From Sabethes cyaneus (taxonomy: Eukaryota > Arthropoda > Insecta > Diptera > Culicidae), in the NCBI RefSeq assembly GCF_943734655.1, contig NC_071353.1:144876043-144940042 (forward strand): a stretch of 64,000 bases of DNA, read 5' to 3'. Below the pieces are notes generated by a model. That model saw nothing but the letters and a program-made list of their open reading frames with translations. It ran no database searches and was not told the DNA's origin. A program made the translations under genes and the position numbers. Below, in pieces: positions 22,921 through 34,470 of the stretch (positions are counted from its first letter, which is position 1; every line of letters starts with the position of its first letter).

Positions 22921-23540
22921 TTCGACAGTTCCGCAACATCGCCGATATGAGTGGTGTGAAATGAGCACCAATATAATGTGCTGTAGGCAGATTTTACTTT
23001 TAATGGGTCCATAAACTCCGATGACGTTATTTACAAGTCAACTAATTTATTCCGAAAAATTCATTTATTTTTCAGGAGAGGAAAAACCTCATTCGGTACC
23101 TATAATTAGAAGTGACGCTGCTCCATAAAATGTAACATGTAAAACAAACGCAATCACGTGTCTTGTATATGCGGGTTTAATTGGTTTGACAGTGGTAAAC
23201 CATCGAACCACTGCTAGTGAAGCAGTTCAAAACACTGTTAACAATTTAAACAATTTGATTCTAAACCAATACACAAAGCACAGCAATTTTTTTCTTTTTC
23301 GCCACTTTATTATTGTTTAGTGATAAACATTTCACGACAGCGTTATTTTCGGTTCTTGGCTAACGATTAACCAGACAGACGATACGTTCCTTAACTCAGC
23401 CGCCCGCTTCGAATCAGACGCTGTCGTGAACCGTTCCTAACCTCTATACTGCACGCGCTCACCAGGTTGAGGAAACGTCAACAGCCCGCCACTAATATGA
23501 AAACCGACGCTAAGGGTGACGAGGCTATTCCTCTTAGCAA
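22921..23540. other. Spacer, nothing recognised
   Basis: There are no ORFs of note and no repeat matching the rest of the window. A short inverted pair (CGACAGCG and CGCTGTCG) lies near 23335 and 23420. Confidence 0.35.
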
Positions 23541-23549
23541 ACAACTCAG

Positions 23550-23790
23550 CATTTGCATGAGTGCCTGCTTTCCTATCGGCATACGATCTCAATGTCCACC
23601 GGAGCTGGTTTACCCGACCTGCACCAAGGTTGTTCGTAGCCCGGTTGGGTGAGATAGCAATTGCTGGTTAAGAGGCTGAGGTCTGAGGACCACAATGGAG
23701 TCTATTTTAGACTTAAAGGTACGCCGAGTACCAACTGGACGCATTATCCAGCCGTTCATTCCCCTGGTGTTCAATGATCCACGCTTTCCG
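23550..23790 (-). pseudogene. 5'-end fragment of the endonuclease/RT retrotransposon family
   Basis: The words TATCGGCATACGATCT, TAAGAGGCTGAGG and GGACGCATTATCCAGCCG follow the same order as 53360-53560, the 5' end of the element at 50570-53562. The forward frame of 61 codons at 23467-23652 is fortuitous. A lone 5' piece is unusual, since LINE copies normally lose the 5' end. Confidence 0.6.
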
Positions 23791-23974
23791 CTTCACGACT
23801 TGTTCTACCCTAAAGATACTATAATTTTGTTTCTTCTACCATTTCCTTCGTCGATTGGAAAGACTTATTATTAGTAGATTCCGTATATTTCATTACTTCC
23901 GATTCTTTAAACCAAATAGATTTAAAAATTTTTCATTTCACCATTAATTTCGTTTTCTTATTTTGTTATGTTGA
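23791..23974. other. Short AT-rich spacer
   Basis: No features seen. Confidence 0.4.
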
Positions 23975-23976
23975 TA

Positions 23977-26172
23977 CAGTAAAGATTTGTATAACGCGGT
24001 ATAAAGATGTGTATAACTCGGTGGGTGGTACTGTACGCCCATCGCGATATCTCAGCTGTCCGTTAACCAATAAAGTTGATTTTTGGTACACGTACATTGT
24101 TAGCATGTGGTATAACCTAGTCAACTTCAACCAAAAATCAACTTTATTAGTTAACTAGCTGACCCGACAAACTTCGTATTGCCACAAATTAACCTGTGTT
24201 GTACATAAATCATGAATCTCGGATGATCTTTGTCACAATCTCGAGTTTTGCAAGCCCCCCAGTGGGCGGCGCTTCCGACGGCGGGTCACCGGCAACACTC
24301 GCGACCGTCTCGTCCTGAATGATCTAGTGTTACTATAGATAGTTTTTGTGGTCTTGTATTGACTAATGTTTTATGGAAGAGTCTCGAATTTCTCGAGTTC
24401 GATTAGTTTTTGAGTTTTGCAAAACATTCTGTTTTATTTGTATGAGAGTCCATATCTCCCTACCACAGGGGTGAGAGGTCTCTAACTATCGTAAAATAAA
24501 TTCAAGACTCCAAAATCTCCCACATGCCAAATTTGGTTCCACTTGCTTGATTAGTTCTCAAGTTATAAGGAAATTTGAATTTCATTTGTATGGGAGCTCC
24601 CCTCTTAAAAGGGGAAGGGGTCGTAATTAACCATAGAAAAAATTTCTGCCATCTAAAACTCCCACATGCCAAATTTGGTTCCATTTGATTGATTAGTTCT
24701 CGAGATAAGAGGAAATTTGCATTTCAGTTGTATGGAAGCTCACCCTCTTAAAGGGGAGATGGGCCATAACTCGCTTTCTAAAGAAGAGAGGGGTCTCAAT
24801 TCACCATAGAAAAAAATCTTGCGTCCAAAACCACTTACATGTCAAATTTGGTTCCATTTGCTTGATTAGTTCTCGAGTTATGAGGAAATTTGTTTTTCAT
24901 TTGTATGAGAGCCCCCCCTTTTAGAAAGGTAAGGGGTCCTAATTCATCATAGAAAAAATGGTTGCCTCCAAAAACACCCAAATGCCAGATATGGTTCCAT
25001 TTGCTTGATTAGTTCTCGAATTATGAGGAAATTTGTATTTCATTTGAGTAGAAGCACCCCCTCTTAAAGTTGGGAGGGGTCCTAATTCACCATAGAAAAT
25101 ATTTTTGCCTCCAGAAACCTCCACATGCCAAATTTGGTTCTATTTGCTTGATTAGTTCTCGAGTTATGAGGAAATTTGTATTTCATTTGTATAGGAGCCC
25201 CCCCCCTTCTAAAGTGAGGAGGGGTCCCAATTCATCATAGAAAAAAATTTTGTTTCCAAAAACACCCACGTGTCAAATTTGGTTCCATTTGCTTGATTAG
25301 TTCTCGAGTTATGAGAAAATTTGTATTTCGTTTGTATAGGAGCCCCCCCTCTTAAAGTGGGGAGGGGTCCTTATTTACCATAGAAAATATTCTTGCCCTC
25401 GAAAACTTTCACATGCCAAATTTTGTTCCATTTGCTTGATTAGTTCTTCAGGTATGAGGAAATTTGTATTTCATGTGTATAGGATCCCCCCCTCCTAAAA
25501 CGGGGAGGGGTCCCAATTCATCATAGAAAAAAATTTTGTCTCCAAAAACACCCACATGCCAAATTTGGTTCCATTTGCTTAATTACTTCTCGAGTTATGA
25601 GGAAAATTGTGTTTCTTTGGTACAGGAGCCCCCCCTCCTAAAGTGGGGAGGGGTCCTAATTTACAATAGAAAATATTCTTGCCCTCGAAAACCTTCACAT
25701 GCCAAATTTGGTTCCATTTGCTTGATTAGTTCTCGAGTTATGAGGAAATTTGTATGGAAGCCCCCCCTTTTAAAGAGGAGAGGAGTTATAATTCCCCTTA
25801 TAAAGAGGGGAGGGGTCTCAATTTACCATAGAATAAATTCTTGTCACCGAAAACACCCACATGCCAAATTTTGTTCTATTTGCTTGATTAGTTGTCGAGT
25901 TATGCAGAAATTTGTGTTTCATTTGCATGGGAGCCCCCCCTCTTAGTGGGGGGAGGGGTTTCTAACCATCACTAAAACCTTTCCTGGCCCCAAAAAACCT
26001 CTAAATGCATATTTTCATGCCGATTGGTTCAGTAGTTTTCGATTCTATAAGGAACATACGGACAGACAGACAGACAGACAGACAGAAATCCTTCTTTATA
26101 GGTATAGATGGACAGCTGAGATATCGCGATGGGCGTACAGTACCACCCACCGCGTTATACAAATCTTTACTG
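23977..26172. mobile_element. Palindromic TA-flanked MITE, split by a Helitron-like repeat
   Basis: The left end CAGTAAAGATTTGTATAACG and the right end, its inverse, are flanked by TA (23975-23976 and 26173-26174). The arms continue inward with GGGTGGTACTGTACGCCC, ATCGCGATATCTCAGCTG and TAACCAATAAAGTTGATT. Without the Helitron-like insert (24155-26108) the element is only about 240 bp and nearly perfectly palindromic. Confidence 0.85.
24155..26108 (-). mobile_element. Helitron-like non-autonomous element, copy 2
   Basis: On the minus strand it begins TCTATACCTATAAAG at 26108 and ends GTCGGGTCAGCTAG at 24155, between A and T of the palindromic MITE. It has a short (CTGT)n tract near 26060-26090 and about ten 143-bp monomers. 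The uninterrupted opposite arm of the host MITE (24052-24075) shows the empty site as CAGCTGTCC then G then TTAACC, matching the rejoined flanks apart from point changes, so no target duplication was made. No gene inside. Confidence 0.8.
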
Positions 26173-26722
26173 TATATCAATTACTACTAACACTTTAACG
26201 TGGGCGCAAAAGAAACGGCAAATAACAAAATTGTTTCACAAATCGATTAAAATTACAATTTGCAAAATTGCAAATTTAAAATTTACCCACAGGGAAATTT
26301 AGAATTTACCCACAGGATGCAATAACATGAGAACGACGGGCAGGGCTGTAGCCAGAAATTTTTCTTAGGGGGGGGAGGTATAAAAAAATTAAAATAGCCT
26401 AACCTTAAGCAGTTTATTCAGGAAATGGGAGATTATTTTCAATTATCATAAGTTATTTAGTTTTATACTCCGGGTTCTTCATTTGACAAAAAAATCTAAT
26501 TGATATAAAAGAAGGTACACTCAAGTCTTTTTTTACACGGTTTGTTTTTTTCGATTACTCGAAAACGGTGCAGTTAAGTAACTATTTACAATCTACGTGA
26601 GGAATGTCGAGCTACTCCCAAAGGTATTGAGAAATAAATGAATGGTCTCTAAGTTACCCCGTTCTTAATACTCAAAAAACCAAACCGTGTAAAAAAAGTA
26701 CTTGAGTGTAAATGTTGAAATT

Positions 26723-26800
26723 GCGCCTCCCAGTTGACATCGTGGTACGTTGTATATTCAAATCTTGACTGGGAGAGACTATTACAATCAATAGGATCAA
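26723..26800 (+). mobile_element. SINE fragment
   Basis: TGCGCCTCCCAGTTGAC, a TTCAAATCTTGAC B-box-like word, and CAATCAATAGGATCA match the order in the SINE at 37495-37690. It stops where the RT relic starts. Confidence 0.5.
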
Positions 26801-27350
26801 GACCCTTCCAGGCACGGCACAAGTCGAGACAAGTTGACAGCTTAACCTGCATGCTTTTCAACATCACCCTTGAGAAGATGATCCGGCAAGCAAAATCGAA
26901 ACGAGAGACTCCATTTTCAGTGAAGGTAACAAACATTCTTGGCTACGCAGATGACTTTGATATTGTAGGCCGAAACTTCACAACGGCGGAGGCTAGTAGG
27001 ATTGCGCTAAAAGTAAATGCGTCACAGACTAAATACATGGTTGATAGAGGCTCAAAGAGACGAACGTACACTTTTCGTGGACGGTAATCGCTGGGATTGC
27101 TGGTGGCCGCGGTTAACACAAATAAGGAGATCTTGCGGCGCATTTAAGCAGAAAATCTTTGCCCTTCGCAAAACGCTTCCATCCACTAGCAAACGATAGC
27201 CACCGTACGATGCTGACAAAGTACATAACCCTTATTAAACCGGTCGTTTTTATGAATTTGACGATACTCACGGAGGACATTCCCGCACTTGCTGACGATA
27301 TTCGACGGAGCAAAAGCTGGAAGCGGAGAGCGGCGGAAGTACACTAGAAC
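26800..27350 (+). pseudogene. Reverse-transcriptase relic
   Basis: The frame at 26734-27087 contains MLFNITLEKMIRQ and YADDFDIVGR, the palm motif of an endonuclease/RT LINE, followed in other frames by KPVVFMNLTILTED, equivalent to the post-palm LIRPVVLYG region. Frameshifts and missing blocks show it is dead. It is related to, but not the same as, the element at 50570-53562. Confidence 0.7.
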
Positions 27351-27880
27351 TTTTTTTACGTCCATTTATTTTACGTGAATTCCTTTTGCGTCAATATTTT
27401 TGCATAAGGAATTTAAATTAATGTCGTCTCGTTTTACGTCCAAAATTTGAATTAACGTCCACCCTTTTACGACCGATTGCTCATACGTCCCATAATCTGA
27501 TGGACATCTGATGAAGCATACGGTAAACTACGGTGGACCGGACAGTCATAAGGAAAACGGTTCTATTTAACAACCCCACGGGCACCCAAAACAGAGTCTT
27601 GCGTCGTGTCAGTCTTATCTTAATAGTCTTGCAATTTGCGCCTTCTGAAACGGCTGGGAAATAGGCGACGAGTAACCTAAGATTGAGTAGCATACAGCCG
27701 ACCAGTTGAAACAGCACGAGGTCTATGCTACTGACGACGACAACGAGGATCGTACAACCAGTCCCGTAAATTTTTCGGTGCTCTAAGCAATTCGAAGCAG
27801 AAATCTCAAGCTTCAAAATGTAGAATAAATTTTCGTCTGGGGGGGGTTTGAACCCCCACAATCCCCTCCGTCGCTACGCC
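27351..27880. other. Right part of the hAT-like insertion, no gene
   Basis: AT-rich at first, then a 126-codon minus-strand frame (27481-27861) without a recognisable domain that ends in the G-rich terminus of the element. Confidence 0.3.
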
Positions 27881-27883
27881 CAT

Positions 27884-28125
27884 AACGACTGGGTTTAAGA
27901 AAAAAGTTTATATGTGTAAATTTGTTCAAAAATATGCGTAGAATTTAATTGTGTTTGAGTTTTACAAAAAAAGTAAAATTTTTATATGTTTGAAAAATTT
28001 GTCTAATTTCCAAATTTTAAAAAAATCCGAAAGAGTGTCCATCGATAGTTCTTCACCAGATTTTAGGGCATAATTTAAGTTATCTTTTAAAAAAAAATAG
28101 GCAAATCGGAGAGGATGTTTTTGAG
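27884..28125 (+). repeat. Direct repeat flanking the mariner, left copy
   Basis: AAGAAAAAAGTTTATATG, GCGTAGAATTTAATT and GTGTCCATCGATAGTTCTTC recur in order at 29240-29480. The copies are diverged by small indels. They could be duplicated host sequence or ends of an unknown element. Confidence 0.7.
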
Positions 28126-28342
28126 TTTGATAAGTATCGAACTACCAGTAATAGTATTATTTGATAAGTATCAAACTTATACCAAAATCTGCAAAAATAA
28201 TGGAATAATTTGAGTTTCCACTACTAATGGTACGTTTACCCTAATTGATAACGGGTGGCAACTAAAATTTTGGAATTTTTTCGCGGCCCTTGTGCTCAAC
28301 AACAAGCGAGCTCAGAGAGAAATTAAAGTATGTATGTGTTAG

Positions 28343-28345
<3 letters not shown>

Positions 28346-28371
<26 letters not shown>
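28346..28371. repeat. (CT)n microsatellite
   Basis: A run of about 13 CT dinucleotides just upstream of the transposase start codon, inside the mariner 5' leader. Confidence 0.9.
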
Positions 28372-28377
<6 letters not shown>

Positions 28378-28420
28378 TAATATTTTTTGTTTTGTTTATG
28401 CTTGCCCAGTTTTGCTAAAA

Positions 28421-29072
28421 ATGGAGTCAAAACAAAAAGCATTTCGGGAGCGTGCTGTACAATTCTACGAACTGCAACAGAAATCTCGCCAAAAAGTATG
28501 CGGTACAACATTTAAACAGCAAATATGTTGCGGCTTCGACATCCTTAGATATCCTAAGATGCCCAACAACTATTCACAAGCAAGGTAGTGGAAGAGCAGC
28601 CAAAATTATGGACGCAGAAGGACATCGTTCTCTTTCTCGTTTCTTCAACAACAAGCCCTCTGGTTTGGCTATCAATTAAGATGCACCAGACGAATGTTTG
28701 GATAAAATTTTGATCCCGTTTCTGCAAAAACATCATGCAGATGGACAATACGTGTTTTGGCCGGATAGAGCATCATCGCATTACGCCAAAAAAAACACAA
28801 TCGTTCCTGAATCCCATTTCGCTCCCAATTGTACCCAAAAACCACGACCCGAAAAATGTGTGTCAGTGCACCCAATCGAAGATTTTTTCGGAATTTTCAG
28901 TTCCTTGGTGTACAAAAATAACTAGAGTGCCAGGAAATGCAACAGGTTGATTGGTAGAATCAAGAGATGCATTCGAAAAGTTGACATAACGGCCGTACAA
29001 CGCTTCTGTTTCGACGTCAAACGAAAGCTTCGCCGAACAGCCGATTACGGACCGTTTTCAACTGTACACTAA
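28421..29072 (+). pseudogene. Mariner DD37E transposase, broken
   Basis: The ATG at 28421 starts MESKQKAFRERAVQFYELQQ. The frame shifts early and continues in the next frame with a helix-turn-helix region ending GSGRAAKIMDAEGHRSLSRF. A deletion then removes the part that should hold the first catalytic aspartate. The remainder has VFWPDRASSHYA, and 37 residues separate that aspartate from the glutamate of PIEDFFG, the spacing that defines the DD37E group known from mosquitoes. It ends GPFSTVH-stop. With one catalytic residue missing, a frameshift and an in-frame stop, it cannot encode an active transposase, but its terminal repeats could still be moved by a related enzyme. Confidence 0.85.
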
Positions 29073-29239
29073 TTTTTTTTCAACAATGGATAATGTATCT
29101 TTAATTTAGGTAAATCAGATCTTCTTCATCTATCTTTGTCTTTTTTTGAGAGCTTGAGAAAAAAATTCCAAAATTTTAGTTACCACCCGTTATTATATGA
29201 TTTTTATCATGGTTTTTTTCTTTTTAGATTTTAAATTTG

Positions 29240-29480
29240 CAATAACTCAAGAACGGCTGGGCCTAAGAAAAAAGTTTATATGACATAATTTGTTTCAAAT
29301 AATGCGTAGAATTTGATTTTGTTTGAATTTTACCAAAAACTGCAGAATTTGGATATTTTTGAAATTTCAAAGATTTAAAAAAAAAATCCGAGTGTCCATC
29401 GATAGTTCTTCACCAGATTTTAGGGCATAATTTAAGCTATCTTTAAAAAAATGCAAATCGGAAGGGGATGGTTTTGAGCT
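29240..29480 (+). repeat. Direct repeat flanking the mariner, right copy
   Basis: Partner of 27884-28125, sharing AAGAAAAAAGTTTATATG and CCAGATTTTAGGGCATAA in the same orientation. Confidence 0.7.
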
Positions 29481-29716
29481 AATTGACATTTTATAATTTT
29501 TATCATGGTTTTGATCAGTTTTTTCTTTCAGTATAATTTTTTTCTAAAAATACACTTAATTTCCTACAACTTTCCCGTTGACGCCATTTTGATCAAATAA
29601 GTAGTTTTCTCATTTCTAAATACGCCCTTTTGAAAAGTTACTCTTGGCGGAAAAAATCAAGTTTGATAAAAAAATAGTCGAGTTAGATCGTTTTGCTAGT
29701 TGATCTGGAATTGCTC

Positions 29717-29952
29717 CTTATTGACTAATGTTTTATGGAAGAGTCTAAAATTTCTCGAGTTCGATTAGTTTTTGAGTTACGCAAAAATATCTGTTTTATT
29801 TGTATGAGAGTCCTTATCCCACTACCACAGGGGTGAGGTCAAACCATCATAAAACAAATTCATGCCTCTAAAATCCCCCACATGCCAAATTTGGTTACAT
29901 TTGCTTGGTTAGTTCTCGAGCTATGAGGAAATTTGTATTTCATTTGTATGGG
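29717..29952 (-). mobile_element. Helitron-like remnant (3' part)
   Basis: TGACTAATGTTTTATGGAAG, CTCGAGTTCGATTAG and one and a half 143-bp monomers match copy 2 in the same minus orientation. Both ends are missing; the CTAG end is not present. Confidence 0.75.
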
Positions 29953-30150
29953 GTTTACGAAACTGAAAAGTTATAAAAGTCTTTGCCAAGCTAGTACCAA
30001 CAAAACAAAAAAAAGTTTGTCCCAATACGTTGTGTAGTTTCTGAGAAAAAGGTACATAAAGTTTGAAAATCGTGGTTTTCTAGGAGCGGCGTTTTATTCC
30101 GCCGAAGTTGTTCCACGCCGCACTGGAATGCTTATGTGCATGATCGTTTT
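29953..30150. other. Spacer
   Basis: Nothing recognised. Confidence 0.35.
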
Positions 30151-30154
30151 TCGA

Positions 30155-30697
30155 CCACTTCCCGTGGTCGGATCATTACAAATTTAGTATCAAAATAAGC
30201 GGAAAAGATTGCAGAATCAAAATCTGATATAAAAAAAATAATGATTTTTTCAAAATGTTTAGTCGTTCATGGCTCCTTAATCAAAAAGAGTCAAAATAAT
30301 AGAAGAAATCTGAAAAAAAAATTTCTGCTCAGTGAAAATTTTTGCACACTTACCTTTCTCTTATGTTTAAAATTTGACAAAGTGATATATCGGGCATTTG
30401 TAGAACTAATTATTATCTACAATTTTCTTAAATAAAGCTTTGCTGTATCTTTTGTAGTTACGGCGCTACAATGCTAGTAACTCATTAGTGACTAAATGAA
30501 CGTTCATTTAGTTACTAAAGAGGTACTAGCATTGTAGCGCCGTAACTACAAAAGATACAGCAAAACTTTATTCGGCAAAGTTGTAGATAATGACAAGTTC
30601 TACAAATATCCCATACATCAACTTGTTAAATTTTGCTCGGCTGAGACGGTACTTGCAAATGAGTCAAAATTGAGTCAAAGTGATCGAACCATCCCTG
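30155..30697. mobile_element. Palindromic hAT-type MITE (family of 58560-58947)
   Basis: The centre (about 30385-30640) is a near-perfect palindrome sharing GTAGTTACGGCGCTACAA and AAATGAACGTTCATTTAG with 58560-58947. The right end CGAACCATCCCTG matches the family terminus. The left arm is diverged and its end is uncertain, and no target duplication could be matched. Confidence 0.65.
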
Positions 30698-30913
30698 TTG
30701 GTCGACATTTGTTTAAAACTGTAAATCGTCTGACAGTAGATGAAAACAGTACAAATGTAAGTATACAAAACGCTACAAAGTCCAAGTATAAGTGAGAGAT
30801 GAGTGTGTAAAAATGTTCACTGTGCAGAAATTTTTTGCACAGGAATCTAATATGGTGCAAAAAGTGCAATATATAAATTATAAAAATTATTTTCTGTCTG
30901 TGCGACTCTTATA

Positions 30914-32041
30914 CTGCCCATAAATGGAAGACAGTCACATCTGCAAAAACGTGCAACTACGAAAAACGCTGTTAAAGCCACGACAATTTTTCTTTAATAT
31001 TGAATCGATTTTGGAAACAAATCGTCCAAATCGTCATAAAATCAGTTGAATGTACATAACAGAATACTTTTACAAACAATTGGTTCACAAGTGACCTAAA
31101 ATTTGTTCCAAAATTTAGAAAAACTGCCGAAGTTACTGATATGCGTTTATTTGTGCTTGAATAAGCAAGAATAAACGCATAACAGTCACAGGTCACAGCC
31201 ACAGCATGCCTTGATCCTTGCGTTGTCGGTGGCTCGGCAGTACTTTCAAGAGCACGTGTTGTTTTGATAATTCACGTGCTCGTTCAATTCAATTGTTCAA
31301 AATGTCCTTTTAGACTCAAATCTCTTCATGCCATTTTCTCCTTTTTATTGTAATTTGGTATCTTGAATTTACAGTGAGGTCCCATAACGTGTCCGAGTAT
31401 GACGAATGTGATCCTGGACACTATATGTGACAATGACAACAAATGAACTATTTCAAACTAGTTTTGCAATTTCGAGTAGCGACTTAGAGAAGTCACATGT
31501 TGAATTTTAGTTAAATTCAGAAACTGATCCCCGTAGAGGTATCTGGAACATTCACGGACATGTTTAGATGTGGCCAATGTCGTCTTGAACACTTTATACG
31601 ACTACCAATAGTCTAGATTTGCCGTGTATTTATAGATGTCACATGATGGGTTTGTTGTAATTCAAGGTGCTTTCATGTTCAAGTCCCATATATTCCGGAG
31701 CTTGTTCCCACTGTAACTTCGGAATCGTACATCCGATCCAAATTCTCCTCAATAGTGTTCTTCTAGGCCATAAAATCTTCCCTTTACGTAGTTGCTGCAG
31801 TCGAATCGGTCCAGGCATTTCCAAAAAACAGATACTTATTGATATATTTTCACTACTGTGACTGTTATGCGTTTATTTGTAATATGGGACTGACATAGTT
31901 TGATATTTTTTTCAATATCTTGGGAACAAACATAACTTTTTTGTTTGAAATATTGAAAGAACAGTTAATTTAAAGATGATTTCCAGGTTTATCTCAAAAG
32001 TGGTGAAAAGTCAGATGGGACTGTTATGCATTTATGGGCAG
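30914..32041. mobile_element. TA-flanked MITE with ACTGTTATGCGTTTAT repeats
   Basis: The left end CTGCCCATAAATG is mirrored by CATTTATGGGCAG at the right, both next to TA (30912-30913 and 32042-32043). The word TGTTATGCGTTTATT recurs internally near 31150-31185 (both orientations) and 31863, suggesting subterminal repeats or a composite of two related elements. No transposase is seen; ORFs inside are under 80 codons. Confidence 0.7.
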
Positions 32042-32059
32042 TATAGACTCGGTAGAATA

Positions 32060-32330
32060 TAACCGATCGGCGTGAAAATTTTCAAGTAGGGGTTTTTGGG
32101 GCCGAAAAAGGTTCTTAAGATGGTTCTAGATCCCTCCCCTCTCTGGAAGGGGAGCTCCCATACAAATGAAACACAAATATCTGCATAACTCGAGAACTAA
32201 TCTAGCAAATGGAACCAAATTTGGCTTGTGGAAGTTTTGGAGGCAGATTTTATTCTATAGTAGTTTGAGACCTCTCCCCCCTTTGGGAAGGGGAATTCTC
32301 ATATAAATGAGTCACAAATTTCAGGGGGAA
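32060..32330 (+). mobile_element. Helitron-like remnant (5' part)
   Basis: It matches the first 250 bp after the (CTGT)n tract of copies 1 and 3: GGCGTGAAAATTTTCAAG, the CCCTCCCC...GGGGAG stem-loop and CTCGAGAACTAATCTAGC. The TC end and microsatellite are gone, and it stops after about 1.5 monomers. Confidence 0.7.
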
Positions 32331-32574
32331 GTGAGTGACGCGGATCTGGGAGGTGATATAATTGGGAGAATTAAACAAAATTAGGTACTAAACTACCTAA
32401 TACAACGGACGGCGGTAGTGTAGTTGAGAAATCATTCAAACAAAGAACGTGGATGCCCTCCTGCCATGGCCCGGTATAGTTTTGGTCTATATCGAAATTT
32501 TCCAGTTCATTTAATTAATCGTTCTTTGCATCAGACACTTCCTTCGTTTCCAAAACAAATTTCAACCAAGCATC

Positions 32575-34470
32575 GTAGAGCCGATGGAGAAAATCACGGA
32601 TAACTATATCTGCAATGAGTCTATACCAATACGATAAATCTATAGAAACTGCACTACACTGCTTAGTAATGGTAATTAAGAAATCGCTCAAATATCAAGA
32701 GACGGCACTTTGTGCATTTCTTGATATAGAAGGCGCTTTCGATAACACGTCCTTCGCGTCAATTAATAAGGCACTCTGTCAAAAGAGAATCAACTGCACT
32801 ACAATGAGTTAGATTCAAACAATGTTCTCGTCTCGAGCAGAGAGATTACAGCATCATTAGGAGATACGTCGGTCACGCCTTCGGTGATCAAAGGATGTCC
32901 ACAGGAAAAAGTTCTTTTCCCCCTGCCGGTGGTGCCGGTGGCCGACGCAATCCTTCACAAGCTGTCACAGCTTGGTTATGAGACCATTGCTTACGCCGAC
33001 GACGTTGTACTTATCGTTAGAGGAAAGTTTGACGCAGTTTTGTCAAGTCGCTTGAAAGGAACTCTTAGCGCCACCATGTTATGGTGCTCAAAAGACGGAA
33101 TTAATGTAAACCTTGCCAAAATAGTTGTTATATCATTCACTAGGCGAAGGAAACATACCATTACTCCCCCTATACTGAATGGTGTTGGCAAAACCTGGGG
33201 ATTAAAACCTCAACTAGCCCTTTGGTCATATACTACTATTCCACGGCCTAGGATAACCTACGCTGCAGTGGTATGGTGGCCAAAGGTGATTGAGATGACA
33301 GCCCAAGCCAAACTAAACAAAGTTCAGCGACTGGCCTGCCTATCAATTACCAGTGCCATGCGTACAACATCTACTGCAGCCATGGAGGCAATGCTACGCT
33401 TACAGCCGTTGATGCAACCGTTCATGTGAAAAAGGAAGCAGAACTCGTCGCACTATACGGTTGCAAAGGAGTAAAACTATACAAATTGGTCATCTTCGCA
33501 TACTTCCGGAGTTCAATCTAACACCCTTAGTAACTTCAGTCTACGACTGCATGGAAGCCAGGCCCAACATGGACGTTCCATATGAGGTGATTGAAACAGA
33601 TCGCTCAATGTGGAATAATGAAGGGCCCGATCTTCCATCTGGAACCATCTGCTTTTTTACAGATGGTTCAAAAATGGGGGCCTGCATAGGCTCCGAAATC
33701 TACGGACCCGGCATAAGGGAAACTATCTCATTAGGAAAATGGCCCACCTTTTTTCAACCAGAAGTATATGCAATGTGCATCTGTGCAACAATATGCTTAA
33801 AACGAACATGCAGGCATGCGAAAATCGGCATCTTCACGGACAGCCAAGTACCTCCACTGGCACACAATTCCGCCAAATGCGTGTCCAAATTAGTTTGGGG
33901 GTGCAGCACAGCATTGAGGGAGCTCTCCCGCCAAAACAAAGTTTAATCGGAATCGTGGGCAATGAATTTGCTGACAACCTAGCAAGACAAGGATCGGCTC
34001 AGTAATTTATTGGCCCTGAACCGTTTCTGGGCACCTCAAGATCCGCCGTGAAAGGCGAACTGATGACATGGGAAAAGCTAGAAATAGTGTCCCGTTGGAA
34101 TCAAACACAGGGTTGTAGACAAGCTAAACAGTTTATCTACCCAAACCCTGCAGTAGCTAAAAAACTGCTCCATTTAACTCGTAGTGAACTACGCACAATC
34201 ACGGGACTCCTAACAGGACACAGCTCTTTATCATTTAAAGAATATCGGCAAGGTATCATTCGACACCTGCCGCTTTTGTAACTCTGAACCTGAAAGTTCA
34301 GCGCATCTGCTCTGCAACTGCTGGGCTCTTGCATTATCAAAGCACAACTTCTTAGGAAGTTTCCTTCTTACTCCATATCAGGTATGGAGCCTAAATCCCA
34401 AAACGGTCATTGGCTTTATAAACCATGTAGTACCGAATTGGGGCACAGGATTACAACTATTCCGCTAAAC
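32575..34470 (+). pseudogene. Degenerate LINE pol gene (RT and RNase H)
   Basis: Shifting frames give ALCAFLDIEGAFDN (near 32705), a mutated GCPQEKVLFPL in place of GCPQGGVLSPL (near 32893), YADDVVLIVRG (near 32990) and PRITYAAVVWWPK (near 33245). After a stop at 33427 the RNase H part follows (FFTDGSKM near 33655, FTDSQ near 33833) and then a Cys/His tail with CRFCNSEPESSAHLLCNC (near 34270-34320). Domain order and several motifs match the open pol gene at 1-3295, so the two are related, but this copy has several frameshifts and stops. The endonuclease half is absent, as expected of a 5'-truncated LINE. The 3' untranslated part probably runs to the AAATAAATAAATAAA tail near 34730. Confidence 0.85.

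Larger units (their letters stand above)
26340..27883. mobile_element. hAT-like insertion carrying retroelement debris
   Basis: The left end reads CAGGGCTGTAGCCAGAAA with a run of G shortly after; the right end reads TCGCTACGCCCAT after a G run, giving an inverted GGGC-GTAGC core. Flanks AACGACGG (26332-26339) and AACGACTG (27884-27891) could be an 8-bp target duplication with one change. Inside lie a SINE piece and an RT relic. The termini are diverged, so the superfamily call is tentative. Confidence 0.5.
28251..29190 (+). mobile_element. Internally deleted mariner-type transposon (DD37E)
   Basis: Terminal repeats ACGGGTGGCAACTAAAA and its inverse are flanked by TA (28249-28250 and 29191-29192). 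At 940 bp it is shorter than the usual ~1.3 kb. It encodes a broken transposase and contains a (CT)n microsatellite. Confidence 0.85.

Noticed and set aside
22705..23012. Repetitive protein with PDFVT units
   Set aside because: It is the translation of the GTGACAAAATCGGG word cluster at the end of a MITE.
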